From Candidatus Thorarchaeota archaeon (GTDB taxonomy: Archaea; Asgardarchaeota; Thorarchaeia; Thorarchaeales; Thorarchaeaceae), in contig JAGSHN010000027.1 of the NCBI GenBank assembly GCA_029855935.1, positions 62,001 through 126,000 of the forward strand: a DNA stretch of 64,000 nt, written 5' to 3'. Under the pieces are notes generated by a model. That model ran no database searches. It had not been told where the DNA came from and saw only the letters and a program-made list of their open reading frames with translations. A program made the translations under genes and the position numbers. Below, piece after piece: positions 25,198 to 34,123 of the stretch; position 1 is the first letter of the stretch, and each line of letters opens with the position of its first letter.

Positions 25198-26322
25198 TCA
25201 GCGGAGCGCCCGGTCAACAAGCTCGACAACATCGCGTACGTCAAGGCGGTAGCCATCTGCTGTGTCACTAAGATTGCGCCTGCAGAAGGGGCAGGCAGAG
25301 GTCAGCACCTCGGCACCAGTCTCCGAGGCCTCCTCCAGACGCCGGCGGGCAGTCCAGAGCGCGAAGTCCGGAAAGACTGACTTGACGCCACCTCCTGCAC
25401 CGCAACACCACGCGTTGGCCCGGTTCCGTGACATCTCCATCGTCTCCACTCCAATAGTTTCGAGCGCCGCGCGTGGTGCTTCGTAGATACCAGCGTGTCG
25501 TCCGAGATGACAGGGATCATGATACGTCACCGTGAGGTCCATTCGCGTCAGGTGTTCCCTGGTCAGATGTTCGGCAAGAAATTCTGTGATGTGCAGCACC
25601 TCGACACCAGTCGATAGGCCGAGCGACTCGTAGTCGTCCCTCAATGTCCTGAGACAGCCCGCGCAGGACGTGACCACCACTCTCGCGCCTGAGTTGGCAA
25701 TCTCCCTGACGTTGTGAGCAGCCACCTGTACCGCAAGGCCAGCCTGTCCGGTCCGGAGTAGGGGTGAGCCGCAACAGTACTCGTCAATGACGGTGAAGTC
25801 GACTCCAAGCCGGCTGAGAATGTGCAGCGTGGCATCACGTATCTCATTCTCGCGGTACATTGAGGTGCATCCCACGAAGTAGACGACCGGCGCTGTCCGT
25901 GGGAGATCGAGTTTGGTGGCAATGCGCCGCCCGTGATGTGCAGCACCGTACGGGTTGTGCACACTCTGTATCTTCTCGGCAAATGCCCTATGGTGAGGCA
26001 GTGCGCCCAATCGTTCCACGGCCTGTGCTCTGAGCTCCTCGATCATCTCCACTATGTGATCGCGGTGCGGTGCAAGGCACTGTACCTCACAGCTACCGCA
26101 CGTCGTGCAGGCGAATATCGGCCTAAGGAGAGTCTCGTCCCACTCCAGGTCTCCAGTCGCTATCCCTCGAGCAATCCCAATGCGCCCGGAGGCGTAGTAG
26201 GTCTCGAATCCGAAGTACTCACCGGAGGGACAAGAGGGACGATAGTCGCGAAACAGATACTTGCACGTCCCACAACGGATGCAGTTGTGGAGGTATCTCT
26301 CAATGGCGCCCACCGAGGTCAC
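25198..26322 (-). CDS. CCG-domain Fe-S oxidoreductase subunit (GlpC/HdrD/GlcF type)
   Basis: 374 residues. N-terminal [4Fe-4S] motifs are CIRCGTCKYLFRDYRPSCPSG (first) and CTTCGSCEVQCLAPH (second). Two CCG domains follow: YFVGCTSMYRENEI with EYCCGSPLLRTGQ and SCAGCLRTL, then TYHDPCHLGRHAGIYEAPR with WCCGAGGGVKS and ACPFC. This is the electron-transfer subunit paired with FAD oxidases or used in heterodisulfide-type redox. The longer frame overlaps the FAD gene by 180 bases; the GTG at 26322 is better because it overlaps the FAD gene's TGA as GTGA and follows GGGGAGGT by eight bases. It is the second of a flavoprotein/Fe-S pair. Confidence 0.9.
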   Translation of the reverse strand: MTSVGAIERYLHNCIRCGTCKYLFRDYRPSCPSGEYFGFETYYASGRIGIARGIATGDLEWDETLLRPIFACTTCGSCEVQCLAPHRDHIVEMIEELRAQAVERLGALPHHRAFAEKIQSVHNPYGAAHHGRRIATKLDLPRTAPVVYFVGCTSMYRENEIRDATLHILSRLGVDFTVIDEYCCGSPLLRTGQAGLAVQVAAHNVREIANSGARVVVTSCAGCLRTLRDDYESLGLSTGVEVLHITEFLAEHLTREHLTRMDLTVTYHDPCHLGRHAGIYEAPRAALETIGVETMEMSRNRANAWCCGAGGGVKSVFPDFALWTARRRLEEASETGAEVLTSACPFCRRNLSDTADGYRLDVRDVVELVDRALR

Positions 26323-27713
26323 AGCGAGTACCTCCCCGGATTCAATATCCCGTTGGGGTCGAGGAATTCCCGAATTCGTCTCAGGAGCTGGACAAAGCCG
26401 CTGTCGCACCTCTCCAGCAGCCTTCTCGCCGCCCACACTGGCGTCTTGTACGGGATGGCACCGAGCGCTAGAAGGACATCGAGAAGCTCCGAGTTGCACT
26501 GACGCACACGCTCAATGGTCTCCGGGTCCTTCGGAAAACGGACTATGAACTTGAGCTCCCCATAGTGCATTCCGTTCATCGGCTTGAGAAATGCCATCAA
26601 CTCAAACCCGTATCTCTCGACGACCTCACGCCCCCTCTTGAGAGCAGTGGCCCATCTCGCAGGATGAACGTAGGTCCCGACCCAAGTGAGCCCGTCGTAC
26701 TCTGCGAGAATCTTGAACGCGTCTGAGGGAAAGTCCACCCAGCTGTTAGCGTCTCTGCCCATCAGCACAGTTATGGCATCCCAATCGATGAGGTTCACAC
26801 GTCGGTCGCGGCTGCGTTCCCGAGCAACAGCCTGCGCGACTGCTTGGTACTTCCCCTCAACCTCCAGCTCGTTCTGTCCCGACACGGTCAGCAGCGTCGC
26901 GTACTGTGGCTCATCGGGATAGATGTCCACTGGCGGCTCAGCACCAAGCAGCATCTTGACCAGTGACACAGACATGCAGTCCGCATCGTCCAAGACCTGG
27001 GTCCGTACGATCCTCCGAAGCAGACCCACTGTCTGTTCCTCATCAGTTGTGAACAGTGCGGCGTACCGGACATACGGTTGCTTGGGCCAGAGCTGGACAG
27101 CCATCTTTGTGACGATGCCCGTCATCCCCTGCCAGCCGCTGAACAGACCCACGAGATCGGGGAGAGGATAGCGACCGAACCAGTTGTCTTCCCCGAGAAT
27201 TCCGGAGCCCACACGTACAATCTCCCCGGTTGGAAGGACCACCTCGAAACCGTTGATGAAGTTCTCCATCGCACCGCGACGGGTTGAGAGATCGCACAGG
27301 CCCTGCAGGAGCGCATTGGCCACGATTGATGTGAAGGGGGGAGCGAGGGGATAGGTGTATCGGAGTCCCGGACTATGACGGCCAAGATACCTCTTCATGT
27401 GGCCGAATGTGACGCCCGGCTCGATCAATGCGTACATCGCGTCCTCGTCCACCGTCAGAATCCGATTCATCCGCCTCAGGTCCACAATGACAGCACCATC
27501 GACCTGAGGAATGGTCAGGCCACCTACGTTCTGTCCCGTGACAAACGGGACAAGGGGTGTCCTCCGCTCATTCGCCAGACGGACGATGGCCTGCACCTCC
27601 TCGACAGTCGCGGGCATCACAACAGCCACTGGACGCCTTGGCTCGTTCTCAGTCATATCATAAGAATAGATATAGCGTTCACCTTCCCCGTCGGCGACAT
27701 TGCTCTCACCCAC
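26319..27713 (-). CDS. FAD-linked oxidase, GlcD / D-lactate dehydrogenase-like
   Basis: 464 residues. The N-terminus begins in the PCMH-type FAD domain: DMTENEPRRPVAVVMPATVEEVQAIVRLAN, RTPLVPFVTGQNVGGLTIP, VIVDLRRMNRI, YALIEPGVTFGHMKRYL. The C-terminal FAD-oxidase domain ends with LRRIREFLDPNGILNPGRYSL, the standard family ending. Such proteins oxidise D-2-hydroxyacids (lactate, glycolate) or related alcohols and pass electrons to the CCG Fe-S subunit encoded next. GTG 27713 gives no strong SD; the frame is open further upstream into the SCP2 gene and a CTG or other start is possible. Relatives include archaeal Dld and 4-cresol-type oxidases, so the substrate is uncertain. Confidence 0.9.
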   Translation of the reverse strand: MGESNVADGEGERYIYSYDMTENEPRRPVAVVMPATVEEVQAIVRLANERRTPLVPFVTGQNVGGLTIPQVDGAVIVDLRRMNRILTVDEDAMYALIEPGVTFGHMKRYLGRHSPGLRYTYPLAPPFTSIVANALLQGLCDLSTRRGAMENFINGFEVVLPTGEIVRVGSGILGEDNWFGRYPLPDLVGLFSGWQGMTGIVTKMAVQLWPKQPYVRYAALFTTDEEQTVGLLRRIVRTQVLDDADCMSVSLVKMLLGAEPPVDIYPDEPQYATLLTVSGQNELEVEGKYQAVAQAVARERSRDRRVNLIDWDAITVLMGRDANSWVDFPSDAFKILAEYDGLTWVGTYVHPARWATALKRGREVVERYGFELMAFLKPMNGMHYGELKFIVRFPKDPETIERVRQCNSELLDVLLALGAIPYKTPVWAARRLLERCDSGFVQLLRRIREFLDPNGILNPGRYSL

Positions 27714-27744
27714 AATCTCAGACAGCTCTCTTGTCAGACTCGTC

Positions 27745-28128
27745 TCAGGCCCCTCCTCTCTCCGTTCGTCGGCCTGTCACGGCCGAGAGTAACAGTCTCA
27801 GGAATCTGGCGGCGGCAAGCGGATGGCGATACATACCCTTGACCCGAAGCAGCCCGTGAAGGTATGCCGTCAACGGCGACAGACTTGAACGGGCAATCGC
27901 TGCGACCGTGTCGAGCGTTGTGAGCACCGTCAACGTGGGTCGCTCAGCCGCACCTCTCTCAATCGTCAGTCCCTCATCGAATCTCAGCGTCACCGGATGA
28001 TACTCTGTCTCCAGAACAACGGTCATCCGCCAATGCCGGACGGACGCGCCGAGCACCGACTCGTCCAGCCGCGAAGACAGCATCCTGTGCAGGATGATGC
28101 CGAGCAGGTCCCGAGGGGTTCCCGTCAT
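27745..28128 (-). CDS. SCP2-like sterol/lipid-binding domain protein
   Basis: 127 residues. The sequence WRMTVVLETEYHPVTLRFDEGLTIERGAAERPTLTVLTTLDTVAAIARSSLSPLTAYLHGLLRVKG shows the SCP2 pattern: a beta-sheet, an acidic turn, then a helix with L..YL.G.L.VKG. The family binds lipids or acyl-CoA in a hydrophobic tunnel. It is the first gene of the three-gene minus-strand unit with the FAD oxidase and Fe-S subunit, and its stop lies inside the upstream open part of the FAD gene. A role in presenting a hydrophobic substrate to the oxidase is possible but only suggested by position. ATG 28128 is preceded by GGTTCGTAGG. Confidence 0.75.
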   Translation of the reverse strand: MTGTPRDLLGIILHRMLSSRLDESVLGASVRHWRMTVVLETEYHPVTLRFDEGLTIERGAAERPTLTVLTTLDTVAAIARSSLSPLTAYLHGLLRVKGMYRHPLAAARFLRLLLSAVTGRRTERGGA

Positions 28129-28278
28129 CCTACGAACCTCAAAGTGGTCGTCCCGTCACGCAGTCACTCGGTTGGTGGCTGCCCCATACCGACTTCTAGC
28201 ATCATAGCGGATATACTAATCCTGCGATTCTCTGTCAGCATTGCTCAGGCCGACTTGGTTGCTCCGCGGAACGCCGCA

Positions 28279-29469
28279 CTATTTGACCTTCTCAGCGAAC
28301 TGCTGGCCATATTCATAGGCGGCCCTCAACTCGTCCTCGGATGGCACCCACTTGACGGTGAGGGGCTCCATCACGATCTCCATCTTTCCTCGTGTCATTG
28401 ACTCCTGTATTCGCCTCACCGCACCGCCGCCCCACCCATAGGATCCGAAGGCCGCTGCCTTCTTGCCGACAGGCTTCAGGACCTCAAGGTCGGACAGTAT
28501 TGGTGCAACTGTCGGCAGGATGTCGTTGTGGACGGTCGAACTCCCAACGAGGATACCTCGGGCCTCCAACAGGTCGGCCATTATGTCACTGCGATCGCTG
28601 TGCGGGATAAGACGCATCAGCGGGGTCAGGCCAGCATCTCTTACGCCCTCGGCAATGGCACGGGCAAGCTTCGTCGTGCTGCCCCACATGGTGTCCCACA
28701 CAATCAGTACTTTGTCCTGTAATCTCTCGCCCTTCGCCCAGCTGAGATAGCGCTTGACAATCTCAAGCGGGTCCTTCCTCCAGATGAGGCCGTGCGAGGG
28801 GGCAATCATCCGTATGGGGAGCCCGAGCTTCAGCACCTCCTCAATCTTTCGTTGCACCTGCCGGCTGAGAGGCCACAATATGTTGGCGTAGTACTTCTCG
28901 GCCTCGTGCCACAGCACCGTCTGGTCAACCTCGTCGGCGAATCTATGCTCCGTGGCGTAGTGTTGTCCAAAGGCATCGTTGGGAAGGAGAATCTCCTCTT
29001 CGACGTAGTACGTGAACATCGACTCTGGCCAGTGCAGCATCGGTGCCTCGTAGAACCGCAACGTCTTTCCACCGAGATCCAGCTCGTCGCCAGTGGCCAC
29101 GGTCTGAATGTCCCATCCGTCCGGATAGTGCTTCTGAAGGACATCTACCGCACGCTTGGTGCATAGCAGCTCAGCATTGCCAAGCCTGCGCATCACCTCG
29201 GGAAGAGCTCCGGAGTGATCCATCTCGGCATGGTTGGATATGACGTAGTCGATGTCGGAGGGTGGCATCACTCTGGAGATCCTTGCAAACATCTCCTCGG
29301 CAAACGGGCCATAGACCGCATCCACCAGAGCGGTCTTGTCCCCGACAATCAGGTACGCATTGTATGTTGTCCCGTGATGAGTCGAGTAGCTGAATCCGTG
29401 GAATGTCCTGATGCTGTAGTCTATTGCACCTACCCAGTACACGTCGTCTGCGATCTTGATTGGTTCCAT
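28279..29469 (-). CDS. Flavodiiron protein (A-type flavoprotein, FprA/NorV family)
   Basis: About 396 residues from ATG 29469. The N-terminal metallo-beta-lactamase-like domain carries the di-iron ligands HAEMDHSG (H-x-E-x-D-H) and LHWPESMFTY; SHGLIW supplies a further His. From about 250 a flavodoxin domain follows (VLIVWDTMWGSTTKLARAIAEG; GILVGSSTVHNDILPTVAPIL; AAFGSYGWGGGAVRRI) that binds FMN. The enzyme reduces oxygen to water or NO to N2O using reduced ferredoxin, rubredoxin or F420, protecting an anaerobe. In-frame starts exist at 29490 (GTG), 29475 and 29469; AGGA sits seven bases before the last, so I chose it. No rubredoxin domain or neighbouring rubredoxin is present. Confidence 0.95.
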   Translation of the reverse strand: MEPIKIADDVYWVGAIDYSIRTFHGFSYSTHHGTTYNAYLIVGDKTALVDAVYGPFAEEMFARISRVMPPSDIDYVISNHAEMDHSGALPEVMRRLGNAELLCTKRAVDVLQKHYPDGWDIQTVATGDELDLGGKTLRFYEAPMLHWPESMFTYYVEEEILLPNDAFGQHYATEHRFADEVDQTVLWHEAEKYYANILWPLSRQVQRKIEEVLKLGLPIRMIAPSHGLIWRKDPLEIVKRYLSWAKGERLQDKVLIVWDTMWGSTTKLARAIAEGVRDAGLTPLMRLIPHSDRSDIMADLLEARGILVGSSTVHNDILPTVAPILSDLEVLKPVGKKAAAFGSYGWGGGAVRRIQESMTRGKMEIVMEPLTVKWVPSEDELRAAYEYGQQFAEKVK

Positions 29470-29581
29470 ATTCATATCCTGATGCCACACTTAGAGATAA
29501 CATCTGCGTTTGGCACACAGTCATGGCGCTCAGCGTGACTGTTATAGCGGGGCAGCAGACAACATAGTCCTCGGCACGAAG

Positions 29582-32014
29582 ATGACCCGTTCTGAGCGAT
29601 ACTCGGCCTGCGCACTAAACTGTCCCGACATCTGCGCGTATATCGTCACGGTCGAGGAGGGGCGTGTGACCAGAGTGAGGGGTGACCCCAATCATCCCTA
29701 CACGCTTGGACGCTGTTGTCCAAAGGGATATTCGCACGTGCTGAGGACATATCACGAGGACAGACTGAGATATCCAATGCGTCGGGTGGGCCCGGGAGAG
29801 TTCGTCAGGATAACTTGGGAGGAGGCACTCGACGAGATAGCAGAAAGGATAGTCGACGCACGAGATAGGTTCGGCGCCCGGTCTGTCGGCATATACTCCG
29901 GCTCCGGCAACGACGGAATGCCTCCGAGGTTCGCAGCACGGTTTGCCAACGCCTTCGGCTGCCGGATGATACCGGGAATCTTTGAGATATGCTTCGAGGG
30001 GGCATACGAGGGGGCAAGGTTCAACGTTGGACCGTTTCCACCCCACGAGCTGAGTGACTGGGCGAACTCACGCTGCATAGTCATCTGGGGCACGAACAAG
30101 TTCGAGTCTAGCCTTCACACAAGGAGAGTCATCCAAGAGGCCATTGACAGGGGTGCCAAGCTGATAGTCATCGACCCACGTCGGACACCCCACGGCAAGA
30201 TGGCGGACATCTACACGACGATAAGACCCGGAACAGATGGCGCCCTCGCACTCGGCATCGCACGGGAGATCATCAGACGTGACCTATACGACCACGGCTT
30301 CGTGGAGAGATACGTCCTCGGATTCGACGAGTACCGGAAACGGGTGGAGGAGTACGACAAGAAGAGAGTCTCGGAGATCACTTGGGTGTCGCCGGACACC
30401 ATCGAAGAGATAGCCGTGACCTTTGCCACTCACGGGCCTGCACTCATCATGACGGCTCCTGCCGGGATGAATCACTATACGAACGGTACTTGGGCTGCAA
30501 GGGCGGTCCACAGTCTTCTTGCGATATGCGGCTACCTCGGAGTCTCGGGCGGCGGTTTCCAATACCTCTCCTCTGACTGTTCGCCGTTCAACAACTCGGC
30601 ACTGACGCTCGACCACCTCCTCCCGCCAGACGTGCGTCCTATTGTGCCATCAGCCACCTATCTTCCAGACCTCATCCTGTCGCAGGACGAGAGTCCCGTG
30701 AGAGTGCTGATCATTCAGGCCGCCAGCCCTGTCACGCAGTGGCCCAATACTTCAAAGACAATACAAGCCCTGTCGCGAATTCCATTCAAGGTGTGTATCG
30801 ACCTTGAGATGACGGACACGGCCCGCCTATGTGACATAGTCCTGCCGGCGACCTTCATCTTCGAGCATCACAACCTTGTTCACAGCGAGCTGCACAGAAT
30901 TGTGCAGTACGCGCCCAAGCTGATTGAGCCTGTCGGAGAAGCCAGAACAGAACTCGACATCTGGAGAGGGATAGCAGAGAGAGTGGGCCTTGGAGAGTTC
31001 TTTCAGCTGACCGAGCTCGATGCTATTCGAATCCTCCTAGACAGCGAGGAGTGCCGACACATTACACTTGAGACGCTGATTGAGCATCCCGAGGGGATTC
31101 GCACCCGTGCAGTGTCCATTCCATTCGTGGATAGGAGGTTCAACACCGCGTCTGGAATGGTGGAGCTGTACTCGCCCCAACTTGAGAGGATGGGGCTCGA
31201 CCCGCTCCCATTCTATGAGGAGCCAGCCGAGAGTCCCCTGTCTACGCCTGATGTGTACCGTGAGTTCCCGTTGATAATGATCACAGGTCGCCTCAGAGAA
31301 CGACTCCACTCTCAATACACGACTGTTGAGACTGGTGCCACTGTCACCAACTATGCACACTGCACGACTTGCCAGAAGTGTGTCAAGGAATGCCCAGACG
31401 AGGCCATCAGTCTTCGAGAGCCCACAATTGCAGACATGCTGAGACAGACAGCAGGGGGAGATGAGCAGGAGGACGAGCCAGAACGGGACCGTGACAAGAG
31501 GGATGACCGGGTACCTCTCAATCGGGCCGAACTGGTGAGAACTGTGGCAAGACTGGCTGTCACAGCCTCCAAGGAGACGGTGCGCGTTCCTGCAGAGGTC
31601 ACAAGTCTCCTGGTTCCGCAGTGGGACCCGACGAAATGTATCGGGTGTAGAGACTGCGAGCTGGACATCTGCCCCTTTGGTGTGGTCAACACACCAATCA
31701 GAATGCCCAGCAAGTATAGGTCGAGCCAGAGGGCCTTTCTCAGGATGCACCCAGACACAGCAAGATCACTCGGACTGACGGAGGGACAGCTGGTCGATAT
31801 CGAGTCGAGAAGAGGACGTGTAGAGGGGGTGGTCCTTCATCTCACAGAGGACATTGATCCGCGAGTCGTCTGGGCCTCTGACGGCTGGTGGATGAGGGAC
31901 GGCAACATGAACATGCTCACGGAGGACAGACACACTGCCTTCGGTCACACGCCGGGGTTTAACTCTGTGCTGGTGCGGGTCGTGCCATCGAGACGGAGTG
32001 GCGCTCCTGCATAG
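29582..32014 (+). CDS. Molybdopterin oxidoreductase with inserted ferredoxin segment (formate dehydrogenase-like)
   Basis: About 810 residues. Residues 1-60 hold the [4Fe-4S] motif with Cys10, Cys14, Cys18 and Cys45/46 (SACALNCPDIC, GRCCPKG). Molybdopterin-binding blocks follow, e.g. RITWEEALDEIAERI, GSGNDG, IVIWGTNKFES, LIVIDPRRTPHGKMADI, RPGTDGALALG; Cys in FEICFEGA is a candidate Mo ligand. Near residue 600 comes CTTCQKCVKECPDEAI, then about 80 charged residues, then CIGCRDCELDICPFGV, and only afterwards the C-terminal guanine-dinucleotide domain (MHPDTARSLGLTEGQLVDIESRRGRVEG). The ferredoxin segment therefore lies inside the catalytic chain. The frame starts at 29510 but ATG 29582 fits the family start. 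FdhD at 61769 supports formate dehydrogenase-type chemistry; the substrate is not proven. Confidence 0.88.
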   Translation: MTRSERYSACALNCPDICAYIVTVEEGRVTRVRGDPNHPYTLGRCCPKGYSHVLRTYHEDRLRYPMRRVGPGEFVRITWEEALDEIAERIVDARDRFGARSVGIYSGSGNDGMPPRFAARFANAFGCRMIPGIFEICFEGAYEGARFNVGPFPPHELSDWANSRCIVIWGTNKFESSLHTRRVIQEAIDRGAKLIVIDPRRTPHGKMADIYTTIRPGTDGALALGIAREIIRRDLYDHGFVERYVLGFDEYRKRVEEYDKKRVSEITWVSPDTIEEIAVTFATHGPALIMTAPAGMNHYTNGTWAARAVHSLLAICGYLGVSGGGFQYLSSDCSPFNNSALTLDHLLPPDVRPIVPSATYLPDLILSQDESPVRVLIIQAASPVTQWPNTSKTIQALSRIPFKVCIDLEMTDTARLCDIVLPATFIFEHHNLVHSELHRIVQYAPKLIEPVGEARTELDIWRGIAERVGLGEFFQLTELDAIRILLDSEECRHITLETLIEHPEGIRTRAVSIPFVDRRFNTASGMVELYSPQLERMGLDPLPFYEEPAESPLSTPDVYREFPLIMITGRLRERLHSQYTTVETGATVTNYAHCTTCQKCVKECPDEAISLREPTIADMLRQTAGGDEQEDEPERDRDKRDDRVPLNRAELVRTVARLAVTASKETVRVPAEVTSLLVPQWDPTKCIGCRDCELDICPFGVVNTPIRMPSKYRSSQRAFLRMHPDTARSLGLTEGQLVDIESRRGRVEGVVLHLTEDIDPRVVWASDGWWMRDGNMNMLTEDRHTAFGHTPGFNSVLVRVVPSRRSGAPA

Positions 32015-32051
32015 AGACGGGTGACTCAGCAGGGCGCCCGGACTGCTCTAC

Positions 32052-33938
32052 CTATCCTCGGCCCTCAAGGTCGAACGGAGACACGACATCGCCCATCTCT
32101 GCACGAAGCGCGTTCAGTCTGTCTCTCTGTGCCTGAATCTCCTCGAAGAGCACAGCAGGTATCCTCGGACGCACTCGGTAGAAGGCCTCAGCCCTCTCAA
32201 GCTTGGCCAAGAGCTTGGGGATGCGGATCTGGAACTGCTGCTCGTAGTCCTCTCGTGCATAGCTCCTTGAGAGGGTGGAACGAAACAGCTCGCGCAGGTC
32301 CTCATACACAGGTATGAGACCAATCGGTGTCCGTATTGCGGACAGCTCGCTGTGGGCCCGACGCTCAATCCACTTCAGCCAGACACGCTTGTCGTGCTTG
32401 GAGTTGAGATACTCCCCGTCCGGACCGCGCAGAAAGTAGTTCACACCGAAGATCTTGGGCGGGGATGTCAGTCCGTCGACAAACTCAAGGTGATTCTGGA
32501 TGTACTTGCCGAGGAAGATGGAGATGAAGTCGAGGTTCGAGAACGGCTGCATCCTGAGGACTCCCTCCGCTCCAAGTGTGGCTGCGGTCGTCTCGGACTC
32601 CAGGATGGCGCCAATAGTGATGACACCGTGCCGCCAGTGAAAGGACTCCCAGACTGGTACCGATGTGTCAGGGTCACGTCCGCCGTAGATGATACCTCCG
32701 AGCGGCACTCCCGAGGGGTCCTCAAGAGCATCGTCGACATTTCCAAGGTAAGACAGCCTGATCGTGTATCTGGCATTCCGATGTGCTGCAGGTACCTCAC
32801 GCCCATCCGGGCCAGTCAGACCCGGATGCCACTCGCCAGCATAGTTGACTCCTCGTGCGGGATGCTTCCGCCCATCCCCCAGCCAGTACGGGACCCCATC
32901 ACAGACAAGAACGTTCGAGAATATCACCTCTCCCGGGCTTGTGAGACACCTGAAGATGAGAGGGTCGTCTTGGGCGTTGACGCCACGGATGATGCCGAAT
33001 ATGCCGCGCTCGACATTTGCAGTCCTGACCTCATCGCCAAACCTCTTGATGTAGGCCAGGTCATCTCCGACAATCTTCTCCCCCTGCACCATCGCGGTAC
33101 TGGTCTTTCCACAGCCAGATGGGTACGCCCCTGTCAGGTAGGTCTTACGCCCGCCCGGGCCGTGGACACCCATTATGAACATGTGCTCGGCGAGCCAGCC
33201 CTCCTCATCGGCACGGCGAATGGCGAGCCTGAAGGCGAGCTTCTTCAGCCCCACGGTATTGCCCGCATACGTGGTGTTCACGCTATAGACGAGGTTGTCT
33301 GTATAGTCGATGTAGATCCTTCGCTTGTCGATGTCAACTGGCAGATTATTGACGACCCGTCCGGCCGAGTGGAGAACCTTGAAGCAGCGTGACGCAGTCT
33401 CTACCCGCGTGAACTTCTCGTAGGCGGGACGGTAGAGGAGGTCAAGACTGTGTGCGACGTAGTAGGAATCCGTCACCTGAATGGTGAGGATTGAGAAAGG
33501 AGAGTCAACAGGTGCCAGAGAGAAGAACCGGACAATCATGTCCTTTCCGCGCATGCTCCCTTGTAGGTACCCTCTGACTTCTGCAAGACCCTCGTCCCGG
33601 TCCATCTGATTGAGATAAGGATCGAGCTCATCATCGCTGGGCACGAGGTATTTCGTGTTTTCAATGTCACGCGCCTGGTCGAAGTAGCCATCAAAGTGGA
33701 CAGTGTGGCCCTTGATCTTGAGCGGAATCTCTTCACCACGCTCTATCGCCCGTCTTCGAACCAGATCGATATCTCCGGGATCATCTGTCACGACAAAGAC
33801 TGTGGCTGGCTCACAGAGTTCCACAGCATCAAGGAGGAAGGCGTGAACATCAGGACATCGAATTCGAGATATCCTCCGAAAGGCCTCTGGATCTACCGTA
33901 GACCGCAATTTCTCAAGGTGACCGCTCATCGCTACCAC
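32052..33938 (-). CDS. pckG: Phosphoenolpyruvate carboxykinase (GTP)
   Basis: 628 residues, normal for the GTP-dependent family, which interconverts oxaloacetate and PEP with GTP/GDP. The kinase-1 loop is GAYPSGCGKTSTAM, including the hyperreactive Cys; kinase-2/metal site GEKIVGDDLAYIKRFGDEVR; FSNLDFISIFLGKYIQNHL and FGVNYFLRGPDGEYLN are typical C-terminal blocks. All catalytic motifs are intact. The start is GTG 33938 with an alternative ATG at 33929; a minus-strand TATA element (CTTATTTGA) lies at 33975-33983. It is convergent with the molybdopterin gene. Together with PPDK it controls the PEP node, probably in gluconeogenesis. Confidence 0.96.
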   Translation of the reverse strand: MVAMSGHLEKLRSTVDPEAFRRISRIRCPDVHAFLLDAVELCEPATVFVVTDDPGDIDLVRRRAIERGEEIPLKIKGHTVHFDGYFDQARDIENTKYLVPSDDELDPYLNQMDRDEGLAEVRGYLQGSMRGKDMIVRFFSLAPVDSPFSILTIQVTDSYYVAHSLDLLYRPAYEKFTRVETASRCFKVLHSAGRVVNNLPVDIDKRRIYIDYTDNLVYSVNTTYAGNTVGLKKLAFRLAIRRADEEGWLAEHMFIMGVHGPGGRKTYLTGAYPSGCGKTSTAMVQGEKIVGDDLAYIKRFGDEVRTANVERGIFGIIRGVNAQDDPLIFRCLTSPGEVIFSNVLVCDGVPYWLGDGRKHPARGVNYAGEWHPGLTGPDGREVPAAHRNARYTIRLSYLGNVDDALEDPSGVPLGGIIYGGRDPDTSVPVWESFHWRHGVITIGAILESETTAATLGAEGVLRMQPFSNLDFISIFLGKYIQNHLEFVDGLTSPPKIFGVNYFLRGPDGEYLNSKHDKRVWLKWIERRAHSELSAIRTPIGLIPVYEDLRELFRSTLSRSYAREDYEQQFQIRIPKLLAKLERAEAFYRVRPRIPAVLFEEIQAQRDRLNALRAEMGDVVSPFDLEGRG

Positions 33939-33974
33939 ATCAAGCGCGGCTGACGCGTGCCGGCGCGAGGAACA

Positions 33975-33983
33975 TCAAATAAG
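33975..33983 (-). promoter_or_regulatory. TATA box of the PEP carboxykinase gene
   Basis: CTTATTTGA on the minus strand, centred about 40 bases before the GTG at 33938 and 50 before the ATG at 33929; this places the transcription start about 25 bases on, leaving a short leader. Confidence 0.45.
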
Positions 33984-34081
33984 ACATTTTGGGTAGGGAA
34001 CCGGGGCCAAGTTCTGACCCTCCGTGTCGAGGGGAAGCGCACAAGAGTCTGCTAGGATACCCAATCGCGCAAGGCGATTCA

Positions 34082-34090
34082 GATATATGT
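34082..34090 (+). promoter_or_regulatory. Candidate TATA box of the M29 aminopeptidase gene
   Basis: AGATATATG about 38 bases before the ATG at 34124. No SD site stands out between them, so the leader is probably very short. Confidence 0.4.
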
Positions 34091-34123
34091 GAGGTAACTG
34101 GCTGTTGAAGTCAGTGACCGATT

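Noticed and set aside
32352..33392. 346-codon antisense frame inside the PEP carboxykinase gene
   Set aside because: Mirror of the highly conserved PEPCK frame; no independent support.
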